IMG/VR virus record: IMGVR_UViG_3300025759_000290
Span: 1-35,577 of that record
Direction: 5' to 3' (one strand)
Origin: a virus
Length of the DNA stretch: 35,577 nt
Below are positions 23,103-30,998 of the stretch, piece after piece; the stretch's first letter is position 1; each line of letters opens with the position of its first letter. The notes below the pieces were generated by a model. That model worked only from the letters and a program-made list of their open reading frames with translations, had not been told where the DNA came from and searched no databases. A program made the translations under genes and the position numbers.

Positions 23103-24371
23103 TTATCTTCCAAATTTTCTTACACTTGAATAATCAATACCAGGTGTAAATGATGATATAGATGGTTGAGGACTTGGTGAAGGACTTGGTGAAAAATTAT
23201 TCTGGAAAGAGTCAGAAATATTTTTAGCTAAACTCAATCCTGGTACTGCCATAGGCACAACTGTTTCCATAATAGATGGTATTCCTAAATTGATTGCACT
23301 ACCTATAGGTAACTCTTCTTTATAAGTATCCATATTAATAGGTGACTTATTAATGTATTCATCAAGCTCAACTTGATATTGATTTCTTACTCCATCATCA
23401 GCTGGTATTTCTTTTAAGATGTCTTTATTAGACATTAAATTTAGTAACTCTTGTTGTGATGACATTTTTGCTGTTTCTTGTGGAGACATACCAACTGGTC
23501 CTTGAGGTGGACTTTGATTTAATAAATTATTAAGAGGTACTTCTGGTACTACATAATTATCTAAATCTAATCCACCACCTACTCCACCAATACTTATAGG
23601 TGGTATTGGAAACATAGATGGTCCACCCATTCCAGGTAAGTCAACAGGTCCGCCTACATTAATAGGTGGCATAGGCGGAAATACTGGGTCAGGCATAGGT
23701 CCTCCTACTGGCCCTCCTACATTAATAGGTGGGTCTATTGGTGGAAAGTTAATTGGAGGAAAACCTATCGGTGGTATGACTGGGTCAGGTACAGGTCCAC
23801 CAATATTAATAGGTGGTTCTACAGGACCGCCTATATTAATCGGAGGAAAATTTATTGGAGGAAAATTTATTGGAGGTTCTACAGGATCGCTAACTGGAGG
23901 ATTAACAACTGGAGGATTTACAACAACACCATCGCCACCGCCTTTTCCAGGTGGGTTATATCCTCCACCACCAGGACCGCCGCCAGGTGGGTTATAAATA
24001 GGATTAGGGTCAAAAGGGTTTGGAAAACCTTTACGGTTAATATCATCTTGAGTAAAACCACCAGGTATAGCAGATGAAAAACTTGTACCAGGTGCAATCA
24101 TGTTAGGTACATTTTGTCCGCCAGCTATAGATTGAGCATAGTTTAATCCGCTTGTAAAAGTTGGGTCTGTTGAGGGTGGTGTGTAAGTATTATTTCCTAT
24201 ACTTTTTAATATTCCTTTTGTTATTGCATCTAAGAAAGAATTACCAGAAGACACATCATTACCAGCAGACGTATTATTGCCTGCTCCACTGTTTCCTGTT
24301 CCGCCACCAAAAGTATTGCCAAATATATCTCTAAGCTCTTGGGGGTTTAATTTACTAAAATCTATTTCCAT
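23103..24371 (-). CDS. Pro/Gly-rich low-complexity virion-region protein
   Basis: The 422-residue protein has an N-terminal Gly/Asn-rich part, then about 150 residues (about 130-280) made of repeats like INFPPINFPPINIGGPVEPP and NVGGPV, and an ordinary C-terminal part (NLMSNKDILKEIPADDG). The repeat is Pro/Ile/Gly rather than a strict Gly-X-Y collagen. Nucleotide-level tandem repeats back it (see 23839-23880). It may form an extended shaft or linker. It lies between the spanin-like gene and the scaffold. Function unknown. Confidence 0.55.
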   Translation of the reverse strand: MEIDFSKLNPQELRDIFGNTFGGGTGNSGAGNNTSAGNDVSSGNSFLDAITKGILKSIGNNTYTPPSTDPTFTSGLNYAQSIAGGQNVPNMIAPGTSFSSAIPGGFTQDDINRKGFPNPFDPNPIYNPPGGGPGGGGYNPPGKGGGDGVVVNPPVVNPPVSDPVEPPINFPPINFPPINIGGPVEPPINIGGPVPDPVIPPIGFPPINFPPIDPPINVGGPVGGPMPDPVFPPMPPINVGGPVDLPGMGGPSMFPIPPISIGGVGGGLDLDNYVVPEVPLNNLLNQSPPQGPVGMSPQETAKMSSQQELLNLMSNKDILKEIPADDGVRNQYQVELDEYINKSPINMDTYKEELPIGSAINLGIPSIMETVVPMAVPGLSLAKNISDSFQNNFSPSPSPSPQPSISSFTPGIDYSSVRKFGR

Positions 24372-24378
24372 AATATTC

Positions 24379-24615
24379 CTACCCAGCGATTAGTTTATCA
24401 ATTTTTTCATCTAATTTGTCTAATCTGTCGAAAATTCTTTGCATATCTAAATGAAGGTCTTGTTTAGTTGCGTAGCGTGATGGGATTTCTTCTCTGGTTT
24501 TGTTTAGTAGGATTTCTACTCTTTGTATTTGTGATGCGTTAGATCGTATGCTGTAGACCATAGGAACATACACTAACGTAATAATTGCGTTCCAAAATAA
24601 AATCGGGTTGTCCAT
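24379..24615 (-). CDS. Small membrane-anchored coiled-coil protein, spanin or holin accessory
   Basis: Seventy-eight residues from MDNPILFW; I use the ATG that overlaps the endolysin stop as TGATG and has GGAG before it, four codons inside the longest frame. One membrane helix (ILFWNAIITLVYVPMVYSI, residues 4-22) is followed by a coiled coil (MQRIFDRLDKLDEKIDKLI). This shape suits an inner-membrane spanin or a holin regulator. It directly follows the endolysin and holin genes. Confidence 0.6.
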   Translation of the reverse strand: MDNPILFWNAIITLVYVPMVYSIRSNASQIQRVEILLNKTREEIPSRYATKQDLHLDMQRIFDRLDKLDEKIDKLIAG

Positions 24616-24986
24616 CAATAACTCCATATATGCGGTCTTGGTCTATTTGTTTTTTCTTCCGAAATATCTAAGTGTATAAATCGTGAGTTTCCTTTTTGAT
24701 TTACGCCAACACCAGTAAATCCATAATCTCTAGCTTTCGATACAATCTGGAGTGCTTTCTCTCCTCTTACATATATATCAGCAGCTAAACCTTCTGCGTG
24801 AGTTCCTGGTGTTTTCTTCTTCGCTTCTATTGGGTGGTCTTCACACCTGTACCCAGAAGTTATAACAAAGGGAAAATCCAGCTCTGTTCTTAGTGATTGT
24901 AACTTATTTATTAGTTCGTGTGAAATACCATTTTTACCACAATGTTTGCAAGCAAACTCTTCTTCTTTAAAGTTTTCCCAACTCAT
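24615..24986 (-). CDS. M15-family peptidase endolysin
   Basis: The 123-residue protein contains SGYR at 44-47, H63...D70 (HAEGLAAD) and H105-L-D107, the zinc-binding and catalytic pattern of M15 D-Ala-D-Ala carboxypeptidases and L-Ala-D-Glu peptidases. CKHC near residues 13-16 may bind another metal. It would cut cell-wall peptide crosslinks at lysis. It overlaps the holin gene by ATGA and the spanin-like gene by TGATG, making a lysis cassette. No signal peptide, so it needs the holin for release. Confidence 0.85.
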   Translation of the reverse strand: MSWENFKEEEFACKHCGKNGISHELINKLQSLRTELDFPFVITSGYRCEDHPIEAKKKTPGTHAEGLAADIYVRGEKALQIVSKARDYGFTGVGVNQKGNSRFIHLDISEEKTNRPRPHIWSY

Positions 24987-25363
24987 TTTGTTAAACCTTT
25001 GGTTTTCTCAAAAGTTCTTAAACCACCAAGACCAAGCATACCCATAAGGACAGTTAAGAGTGATCCCATGTCAAACTGTGGTAATGTTAGTTGAATATTA
25101 TAAAGGGCAAGACCAAATACAATTATTGGTTCTAAGATAAAATGATATGCTAAGGCACTTGCACATACCCAGCCTGTGAAGGGCCTCCAGCCAGCAACAA
25201 AAACATTTCTATGAGCAGCTTCTACTTTATTAACTTCAAGCTGTGCTATGTTTGCTTTGTGTAGTTCTTGACTAAGTTCGTGTTGTAATTTTAATTTTAA
25301 ATCTTTATCAGCAACAAACTTATCCAGTATTTCGCTTACTGGTTTTATTAGTTTTTCTATCAT
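24983..25363 (-). CDS. Holin of the 3TM (gene-transfer-agent) type
   Basis: The 126-residue protein starts with an amphipathic helical arm (KLKLQHELSQELHKANIAQ), then WRPFTGWVCASALAYHFI and EPIIVFGLALYNIQL (about 60-92) and a third segment SLLTVLMGMLGLGGLRT (about 99-115). WRP..GW followed by three hydrophobic helices is the signature of the 3TM holin family. It would permeabilise the inner membrane and let the endolysin out. Overlaps the endolysin gene by four bases. Confidence 0.8.
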   Translation of the reverse strand: MIEKLIKPVSEILDKFVADKDLKLKLQHELSQELHKANIAQLEVNKVEAAHRNVFVAGWRPFTGWVCASALAYHFILEPIIVFGLALYNIQLTLPQFDMGSLLTVLMGMLGLGGLRTFEKTKGLTK

Positions 25364-25454
25364 TGTTTCTAAGTTTTAATAATGCTTCTAATTTAGAAAA
25401 AGAATTAACCGTTAGTTTTTCTTCTTTTTTTTCTTTTTGTTTTTTTGTGTGCAT
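25320..25454 (-). CDS. Possible overlapping small basic ORF
   Basis: A 44-residue frame starting MHTKKQKEKKEEK with a helical middle (LTVNSFSKLEALLKLRN). It overlaps the start of the holin by 44 bases and the TTG-start frame at 25405-25530 by 50 bases in another frame. No Shine-Dalgarno is clear. At most one of the two overlapping frames is probably translated well. Confidence 0.25.
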   Translation of the reverse strand: MHTKKQKEKKEEKLTVNSFSKLEALLKLRNNDRKTNKTSKRNTG

Positions 25455-25530
25455 TGATATGTTTTTTAAACAGTTTGTTTTCTTGTCTTTGTAAAGACCA
25501 TTCTAAAAATTTATTTATTAAACCAAACAA
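25405..25530 (-). CDS. Possible 41-residue basic protein (TTG start)
   Basis: Starts at TTG (25528-25530), immediately after the stop of the 28-residue gene upstream, with AGGAAA about nine bases before it. It reads FGLINKFLEWSLQRQENKLF and then a Lys/Arg-rich tail. The amphipathic first half looks coding. The TTG start and basic low-complexity end leave it uncertain. Confidence 0.4.
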   Translation of the reverse strand: MFGLINKFLEWSLQRQENKLFKKHINAHKKTKRKKRRKTNG

Positions 25531-25617
25531 TTAACACTTTTTCCTTTTTGTTTTTTTGGTTTTTTTCTTTGGTGGTCTACCCACTTTGCTTCCGTATGTA
25601 CCTTTTCCTCTTGGCAT
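25531..25617 (-). CDS. Tiny basic phage protein
   Basis: A 28-residue protein, MPRGKGTYGSKVGRPPKKKT and then a Lys-rich end finishing KKC. The MPRGKGTYGSKVGRPPK opening is very common among small phage proteins; the role is unknown. The ATG has AGGAGT before it and overlaps the stop of the preceding gene as TAATG. With its neighbours it forms a run of four small basic products. Confidence 0.7.
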   Translation of the reverse strand: MPRGKGTYGSKVGRPPKKKTKKTKRKKC

Positions 25618-25772
25618 TATTTACTCCTTTTCTTTGTTGTTTTTTTCTTTTTAGGAAATCCAGCTTTCATATTTGCATATGCTTTGGCTGAGATTGTAGA
25701 TTTCTTTTTGCTTCTGCTTGTTCCAGCTTTTCTTCTTTTATTAATATTAGCGTATAGTCCTTTTCCAGGCAT
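25617..25772 (-). CDS. Small basic phage protein of the MPGKGLYANI type
   Basis: A 51-residue protein with MPGKGLYANINKRRKAGTSR, AYANMKAGFPKKKK and a basic end. The same MPGKGLYANIN..RKAGTSR and AYANMK.GFPKK pattern is familiar from many phage genomes, without assigned function. AAGGAG lies six bases before the ATG. The composition suggests nucleic-acid binding, perhaps DNA condensation or a head component. Confidence 0.75.
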   Translation of the reverse strand: MPGKGLYANINKRRKAGTSRSKKKSTISAKAYANMKAGFPKKKKTTKKRSK

Positions 25773-25782
25773 AATTATCTCC

Positions 25783-26034
25783 TTACCATTTTTTGCAAGA
25801 CCAATATCTTGCGGTTAATTTACTAGGCGGATTGGTGTCACACTTGTGCCTAGCTCTAAATGATTTACGTCTGTTAGGCTGGTTCTTTTTAATTTTCATA
25901 TTAGGATCACCAAAACGAATTAGTTTTATGGTGTCGCCTTGTTTTGCTAAAACAGCAAACTTCTTGGACTTACTAGGTGTACGTTTAGGTTTGTTATATC
26001 CAGCGAACCTTTCGCCTCTATATGTTATTGCCAT
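25783..26034 (-). CDS. Conserved small basic protein (DUF6321-like)
   Basis: The 83-residue protein begins MAITYRGERFAGYNKPKRTP, has KFAVLAKQGDTIKLIRFGDPNMKI and ends in RRKSFRARHKCDTNPPSKL and ARYWSCKKW. The last part has two conserved cysteines and a histidine, a possible metal site. This is a widespread small marine-phage protein of unknown role, usually near structural or lysis genes. The name is by resemblance. Confidence 0.7.
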   Translation of the reverse strand: MAITYRGERFAGYNKPKRTPSKSKKFAVLAKQGDTIKLIRFGDPNMKIKKNQPNRRKSFRARHKCDTNPPSKLTARYWSCKKW

Positions 26035-26063
26035 TTAATTTGGCCTCCACATTTTTTTCCTTA

Positions 26064-26894
26064 TTAGTCTTTGTCTATTTTATAATTATAGTTTTTTCTT
26101 ACCTCACCTCTAAATGATTGAGGTTTTAATTTAGTAATACCTAAATGTTTTAAGTCTTCAGGAAGTTTTTTAGTTTTATCATAAAATGTTTGTGCAATTT
26201 CTTCAAAGTCTTTTTTATTTTGACTAAAGCGTTGTAATTTTATTTCTACTGGCATTGTTTTAGCTCCAGCTTGTTTTGCTAAAATAGCTCTCGTTCTACC
26301 TTCATGACCAACTACTTTTCCTGCTTCATCTATTTGTAAAAAGGGTCCTATTGAATCTTTATCTATTGCTTTTTTTACATCAAACTTACCGTAACTTTTT
26401 ATTCTAGGAGTTGTGGTAATATTTTTAATTGCTTTATCACTAGGAGTTGTTAATTTTAAATAATCATCTATAGGTATTCTTTTTACAAAAGATGTTTTAA
26501 ATAATACTTCATCGTATTTATTACCTTTTTCATCTACTATATGTGGATATTTTCTATTAGATTTTTTGTAAATAGATAGTCTTGGAGCGTTATAGCTTAT
26601 ATCTTTTAATTTTTTTGTACTAAAATTTGGAAATATTTTTGTTGCTACAGGTTTTACTCCTTTAACAGGAGAAAACATAGATAAAATTTCTACTGGTGTT
26701 TCTGGAGTTAACAAACCTTTAATACCACGACCAAACCTTTGTAAATTAGCTATAACAGGATCAGAGCTTAACTGACTTCTTTGTGCCTGTATAGCTTCAT
26801 AAGGATTTAATGGTGTAATAGAGCCAACATCTGGGCTTTTAGGTTGCCTTGTTAAAAGCAAACGCTGTAATTCTTGTAAAGACTCTGGTGTCAT
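26064..26894 (-). CDS. Protein with a ParB/sulfiredoxin-like domain
   Basis: The 276-residue protein has, after an unrelated helical N-terminal half, a C-terminal segment FLQIDEAGKVVGHEGRTRAIL, in short VVGHEGRTRAILAKQAG (about 190-210), followed by AKTMPVEIKLQRF. That G-H-E-G-R-T/H-R-A...AG...PV pattern is the ParB N-terminal or sulfiredoxin fold, which binds CTP or ATP in its relatives. It lies between portal and lysis genes, an unusual spot for a partition protein, so a virion role is as likely. It starts about 17 bases after the upstream stop. Confidence 0.55.
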   Translation of the reverse strand: MTPESLQELQRLLLTRQPKSPDVGSITPLNPYEAIQAQRSQLSSDPVIANLQRFGRGIKGLLTPETPVEILSMFSPVKGVKPVATKIFPNFSTKKLKDISYNAPRLSIYKKSNRKYPHIVDEKGNKYDEVLFKTSFVKRIPIDDYLKLTTPSDKAIKNITTTPRIKSYGKFDVKKAIDKDSIGPFLQIDEAGKVVGHEGRTRAILAKQAGAKTMPVEIKLQRFSQNKKDFEEIAQTFYDKTKKLPEDLKHLGITKLKPQSFRGEVRKNYNYKIDKD

Positions 26895-26910
26895 TTTTTT
26901 TCTTCCTTGA

Positions 26911-27093
26911 TTAATGTATTAAAGTTACTTTAGAAGATATTAGTTCTGAGTCGTGTGGTATTTGTAAAAATACTAAAGCAACTCTTTTAGCTTCTTCTAA
27001 GCTCTTAGCTTTTATATCGTTACCGCAGTAGATAAAATCTCCGTCAAGAAACTCTAGATCATAAATCTTATCCGACTGGTTGGTTGTTACCAT
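26911..27093 (-). CDS. Small hypothetical protein after the portal
   Basis: Sixty residues starting inside the last codons of the portal gene in another frame (overlap 26 bases), with AAGGAA before the ATG. Sequence: YDLEFLDGDFIYCGNDIKA, a helix SLEEAKRVALVFLQI and a final strand. Looks like a small alpha/beta fold; not recognised. Confidence 0.55.
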   Translation of the reverse strand: MVTTNQSDKIYDLEFLDGDFIYCGNDIKAKSLEEAKRVALVFLQIPHDSELISSKVTLIH

Positions 27094-29215
27094 TAGTGAA
27101 CATTCCTTGAGCTTGGTTCTTAGCTTGTTGTCTAATTACTTCTCTATCTCTTTCCATGATTGCATTTATTTCAGCGACATTAACTTGTGCGCCGTACTTA
27201 GCTTGTAGCTCTGCAATCTTAAGTTTTAAATCTGCTTCGTGTTCATCTCTTTGTCTATCATCATCCATAATGATTTTCATTCTATCTGTTTCTGCATCAA
27301 TGATAGCTTTTTGTGCTTGGTTCTGTGCCTTCATAGCTTCAGCTTGAGCCAACATTGCAGCTGGGTCAGGTTTCTCTTCAGCTGGTGGTTGCGGAGGCAT
27401 TGGTGGAACTTCTGTGTTTATAAATGTTGTTGCATCTTTAAAACCAGCCATCTCAATCATTTTAGTTAAGGTGTTTGCGTATTGCTGTAAATTAACCAAA
27501 GGATTGTTAGGTCCTAGTGTTTGCATGATTTGTTCTTGTTTTTGTGATAGTGCTGATAAGACTTGGAACTTCTCTTCGTCAGAGTTTTTAGAAATACCAA
27601 CATTGATAACCATGTCTTTATCAGCATCCCAATATCTAGGATCGACAGGAATAAACTCGTTGTTTAATCTCATCATGTCTTGACCTTCTTGGTGTTTGAT
27701 AACAAGTGAGTTTACAAGTTTAAATAAATCTTTCATTCCGTCAGCAAAGTGACGACATATAAGTTCTACTCTTCCTTGCGCTCCAGACATCGTTGCCGAT
27801 ACAGCTGCGGAAGTTGTAGATTGTAATGCTTCAGCGTTGAGTCCAGCGGAAGCCTTAGAAACGCCTGTGCGGTTCTCCTTTGCTTCGTCAAGATAAGATA
27901 ATACTGGGAAGGCTTCTTTACCAACGAAAGGAACAGAGAAAGGCTGAACCATTCCTGGCGCTCTCATTCTTATTGGTTGTCCTATGTCGGTGTTAAGTAC
28001 ATCGTCAATGTTGACTTGTCCTTCAACAATACCCATTCGTGGGAAGATGGCGTGGCCTAGACTATCAAGGGTATCTCTCATTATCTGAGATTTAGCTGCT
28101 TGAATAGGCATCAAGTAGTCCGCTGGGCATGAGCCAATGGAGGTATGAGGCTCTGGATCGGGACAGAAGAGTGTAATAGGTAAATCATCCCAGGGAGTTG
28201 CATTAACAATATTTAATCCATTCCCTACGGTGCATACTCTAATCCTTTCATCTATGCCATCACCATCTAAATCATAAAAAACATAATGCTCTACATACAG
28301 AACACTTTTACTGTTTGTATCTGCTCTATCAACACCAGTAAAATCTGCGTATGGGTTTCTGGCTTCTTCGATGTCGTAAGAGTCTTCATCGACTGTAGTT
28401 CCAGAACCAGCAAACTGTTCCATTTGTTCTTTGTCATAACCCATAGCAACTAAGTCACTTACAGTCTTAACCATTCTGTGTGCAACATAAGGTGATGAGT
28501 TTAAATCTCTAGCGTGTCTTGATATTAGTATTTCTTCAGTTGGTACTGCTTCAATTACTACTTGGTCTTTAGGTTTAATTCTTCTAATCTTAACGTCAAA
28601 ACTAGCAGGTGTTTCTTGTGTCATCTCTTCGCCAGTTTCAGGATTCATAATTGTTATGCTTTCCATTTCAGCTTTTTCTTCAATGACTTCTACATTTGGG
28701 TCGAGCGTAATAGCTTGATAAGCCTCTGGAGATAAACCAGTATATTCGTGAGTTGATGCAGTAATGCTGTCATCCCAATAGGCTTTTACAAAACCAGTTT
28801 TTCTAATAAGGGCATCTTTGAAAGCATCGTATATAACTTTGAATCCAGGGTTTTTTTGTTGGATAACATAGTTGATGTAATCTGTTTGTTGTTTTGCAAG
28901 GTCAATATCTTCTGGACCGTTTGGTATAAATTCTACTATTTTATTTGTACCAAAAAATGTACGCATAATGGAAGGCAACATGAATAACACGCTGTCTCTT
29001 ACATCAGTAGATACAAACTCTGATTGCATAGAACTTTGAGCTGTTGGTGCATTACCAAGGTAATAATCAGTAGCATCAGCTCTGTCTTCGTCTATTTGGT
29101 CGATAAAGTCTTTAGCGTCATCCATTTCAGATTTTAGTACGCCTTGTAGTTCTTCTTCGTTATATGAATCTTCTACTTGTAACTCTTCGATTTCTTGATC
29201 TTTTTCGTATTCCAT
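27068..29215 (-). CDS. Portal protein (P22/SU10-like)
   Basis: The 715-residue protein has an acidic N-terminus, then FVSTDVRDSVLFMLPSIMRTF near 66-86, a typical portal clip start in this group, ADYLMPIQAAKSQIMRDTLD in the middle and a long Gln/Ala/Glu-rich helical C-terminus (about 620-700, MKAQNQAQKAIIDAETDRM). The size fits large podovirus portals with a barrel-like C-terminal extension. It lies directly after the large terminase, four bases apart, and docks the motor and later the adaptor ring. Confidence 0.85.
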   Translation of the reverse strand: MEYEKDQEIEELQVEDSYNEEELQGVLKSEMDDAKDFIDQIDEDRADATDYYLGNAPTAQSSMQSEFVSTDVRDSVLFMLPSIMRTFFGTNKIVEFIPNGPEDIDLAKQQTDYINYVIQQKNPGFKVIYDAFKDALIRKTGFVKAYWDDSITASTHEYTGLSPEAYQAITLDPNVEVIEEKAEMESITIMNPETGEEMTQETPASFDVKIRRIKPKDQVVIEAVPTEEILISRHARDLNSSPYVAHRMVKTVSDLVAMGYDKEQMEQFAGSGTTVDEDSYDIEEARNPYADFTGVDRADTNSKSVLYVEHYVFYDLDGDGIDERIRVCTVGNGLNIVNATPWDDLPITLFCPDPEPHTSIGSCPADYLMPIQAAKSQIMRDTLDSLGHAIFPRMGIVEGQVNIDDVLNTDIGQPIRMRAPGMVQPFSVPFVGKEAFPVLSYLDEAKENRTGVSKASAGLNAEALQSTTSAAVSATMSGAQGRVELICRHFADGMKDLFKLVNSLVIKHQEGQDMMRLNNEFIPVDPRYWDADKDMVINVGISKNSDEEKFQVLSALSQKQEQIMQTLGPNNPLVNLQQYANTLTKMIEMAGFKDATTFINTEVPPMPPQPPAEEKPDPAAMLAQAEAMKAQNQAQKAIIDAETDRMKIIMDDDRQRDEHEADLKLKIAELQAKYGAQVNVAEINAIMERDREVIRQQAKNQAQGMFTNGNNQPVG

Positions 29216-29219
29216 AAAT

Positions 29220-30752
29220 TTATCCCACTCTGATAATTCTTGATGTCAAGGGTTTCTTGAAATTATACCCTAAAAAGTTCTCTCCACCACTAAAACTTGC
29301 AGCGGAACTTGCCATGGTTAATGCAAGTGCATCTGCTTTGTCGGGTGATTTTACTCCTCGTTTTTTCATTTCGTCTTTAGACTCTATTTTTATTTTTCCA
29401 GTTGAGGTATATTTGTAACTGGGTGCAGCTAATTCCGATACAAGCTCATCATCATTAGGAAGACGGCAATTACGCTGCACCAGCCAATCTTTGATTGCGA
29501 ACCAAAGTTCAGCTCGCAAGTTTAAATAGTTCTTTTTAGTCGCTGGTGCTTCTGCAACATTGACTCCTCTTACTGGTAAATTTTGTTCTAACAGTCTATC
29601 TACAACACCACTACCAAGACCAATTACGTCTATGAGTATTTCTTGTGGTTGTTCGATTGCCGTGCAATCATCGTATAAGTTTTTAACTGCACCGCATAAT
29701 TGCATTAAATCCATCGATTTGAAAGTCTTAATTTCAAAAACTGTATTGCCTTGTCTTATACATAGTGCAGAATTATCGCCACCAAAACGAGCAACATCTA
29801 ATCCCCATACAATAGGTGCTTTAGTTGTTAGTGCTACATCTCTATCGATAGCGTTTCGTGCAAGTTCCATTGGTATGACGGAATCATCGTCAGCGTTAGG
29901 GAACTCTCCTCTTACTTCTACTCTAGCAACAGTAGAATCTTCACCGTATTGCTCGAGCATAGTTTGGAAAAGTTTTTGGTCAGTACCTTCTACTGTTCGT
30001 GAGTCTATTTGTTCTAAGTTCCAGAACTTGCGTTTAGAGGTGAAACTTTCGTAAAAAGGCCCTGTATTTCTTCTAGGGTTAGAGAAAGTAAACCAAAAAC
30101 GATTTTCAGTAGGTTCGGAGAAGAAACCTTCGGATACAGAATAGATTGGAGCTGGAATACCCGATGCTTCATCCATTATCAAACATACTCCGTAAGATGA
30201 GTGGATACCTGCAAACGCATCTGGGTTTTCCTCGCTCCATAGTTGTGCTTGGGCGTAGTAGTAACCAGTATCTATTTTTAAATCTCTTTTTAGTGCTTCT
30301 TCAAACCAACCATCTGGTTTTATGGCGGTAGCAGTTTTAGTAAACCAATGATTATTTATTGCGAGTGTTAGCCACTTACCTAACTCCGCCCATGTTCTTG
30401 AGCGTAACTGTTGTTCGGTGTTAGCTGTGACGATAATGGTTGAGCCTAGTCTGGTTGATAACATCCATAGGATTAGCCAGGCGACTAATGCAGACTTTCC
30501 TATTCCACGACCAGAAGCTACGGCTAATCTAAACATTTCTGGTGTTAATGAGCCTTTATTCCGTTGAATATGAATTGATAAATCTTTTAAAATTTTTTTC
30601 TGCCACTCTCTTGGGCCATCAAAGTCTTCGAGGGGGGTGTCCTTTTGACCCCATGGGAAGATAAACATAACAAAGTTGTATGGATCATCAGCAACATGAG
30701 GCGACCATACCTCGGTCATTAGTTGCTGTTCTTGTTCAGCACCGTATTTCAT
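29220..30752 (-). CDS. terL: Terminase large subunit
   Basis: The 510-residue protein has Walker A GRGIGKS at 81-87, Walker B CLIMDEAS (D194, E195) and a RNase H-like nuclease with GLDVARFGGDNSA (D319), ILIDVIGLGSGV near 380 and SPDKADALA near 485. It pumps DNA into the capsid and cuts concatemers. The ATG overlaps the stop of a 29-residue membrane peptide as ATGA. The presence of a terminase pair with ordinary features suggests cutting from concatemers; the packaging mode (pac or cos) cannot be read from this. Confidence 0.95.
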   Translation of the reverse strand: MKYGAEQEQQLMTEVWSPHVADDPYNFVMFIFPWGQKDTPLEDFDGPREWQKKILKDLSIHIQRNKGSLTPEMFRLAVASGRGIGKSALVAWLILWMLSTRLGSTIIVTANTEQQLRSRTWAELGKWLTLAINNHWFTKTATAIKPDGWFEEALKRDLKIDTGYYYAQAQLWSEENPDAFAGIHSSYGVCLIMDEASGIPAPIYSVSEGFFSEPTENRFWFTFSNPRRNTGPFYESFTSKRKFWNLEQIDSRTVEGTDQKLFQTMLEQYGEDSTVARVEVRGEFPNADDDSVIPMELARNAIDRDVALTTKAPIVWGLDVARFGGDNSALCIRQGNTVFEIKTFKSMDLMQLCGAVKNLYDDCTAIEQPQEILIDVIGLGSGVVDRLLEQNLPVRGVNVAEAPATKKNYLNLRAELWFAIKDWLVQRNCRLPNDDELVSELAAPSYKYTSTGKIKIESKDEMKKRGVKSPDKADALALTMASSAASFSGGENFLGYNFKKPLTSRIIRVG

Positions 30753-30838
30753 AAATTTACCAAAATAATGAATAGTAGAAAATTACCAAGTCCAGCTATG
30801 GTGGTTATTTCTAGTATTTCTTTTATTACCTCTTTCAT
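30749..30838 (-). CDS. Tiny single-helix membrane peptide before terL
   Basis: A 29-residue frame MKEVIKEILEITTIAGLG followed by NFLLFIILVNL, i.e. a charged amphipathic start and one hydrophobic stretch. Its TGA overlaps the terL ATG (ATGA), which argues for translation coupled to terL. The Shine-Dalgarno (GAG) is weak. No homolog recognised. Confidence 0.5.
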   Translation of the reverse strand: MKEVIKEILEITTIAGLGNFLLFIILVNL

Positions 30839-30972
30839 ATTCTACTCAAAAAAAATTAAAAAAAATTAGTTCAACAGTTACACGTAATATACCCGTGCGA
30901 AAAATTGCAAGGGGGGGTCAATCGTTTTTAAATCGGAGCATGATTTATCAGATTGAAGGGCAACCCTTACAA

Positions 30973-30998
30973 GATAACAGCCTTTTACTTTTGTTATC
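30973..30998 (-). other. Inverted repeat at the terS stop
   Basis: GATAACA and TGTTATC (7 bp, 12-base loop) enclose the terS stop codon, and a second short hairpin (AAGGG, CAA, CCCTT) follows at 30956-30968. No T-run. It may be an attenuator or RNA-stability element in the 150-base space before the small membrane peptide. Confidence 0.3.

Noticed and set aside
23776-23997. Plus-strand 73-residue Gly/Pro-rich protein
   Set aside because: It is the mirror of the Pro/Gly-rich minus-strand gene; the repeats force an open antisense frame.
29560-30054. Plus-strand 164-residue protein inside terL
   Set aside because: Antisense to a strongly supported terminase with conserved motifs; no Shine-Dalgarno and no gene-like context.
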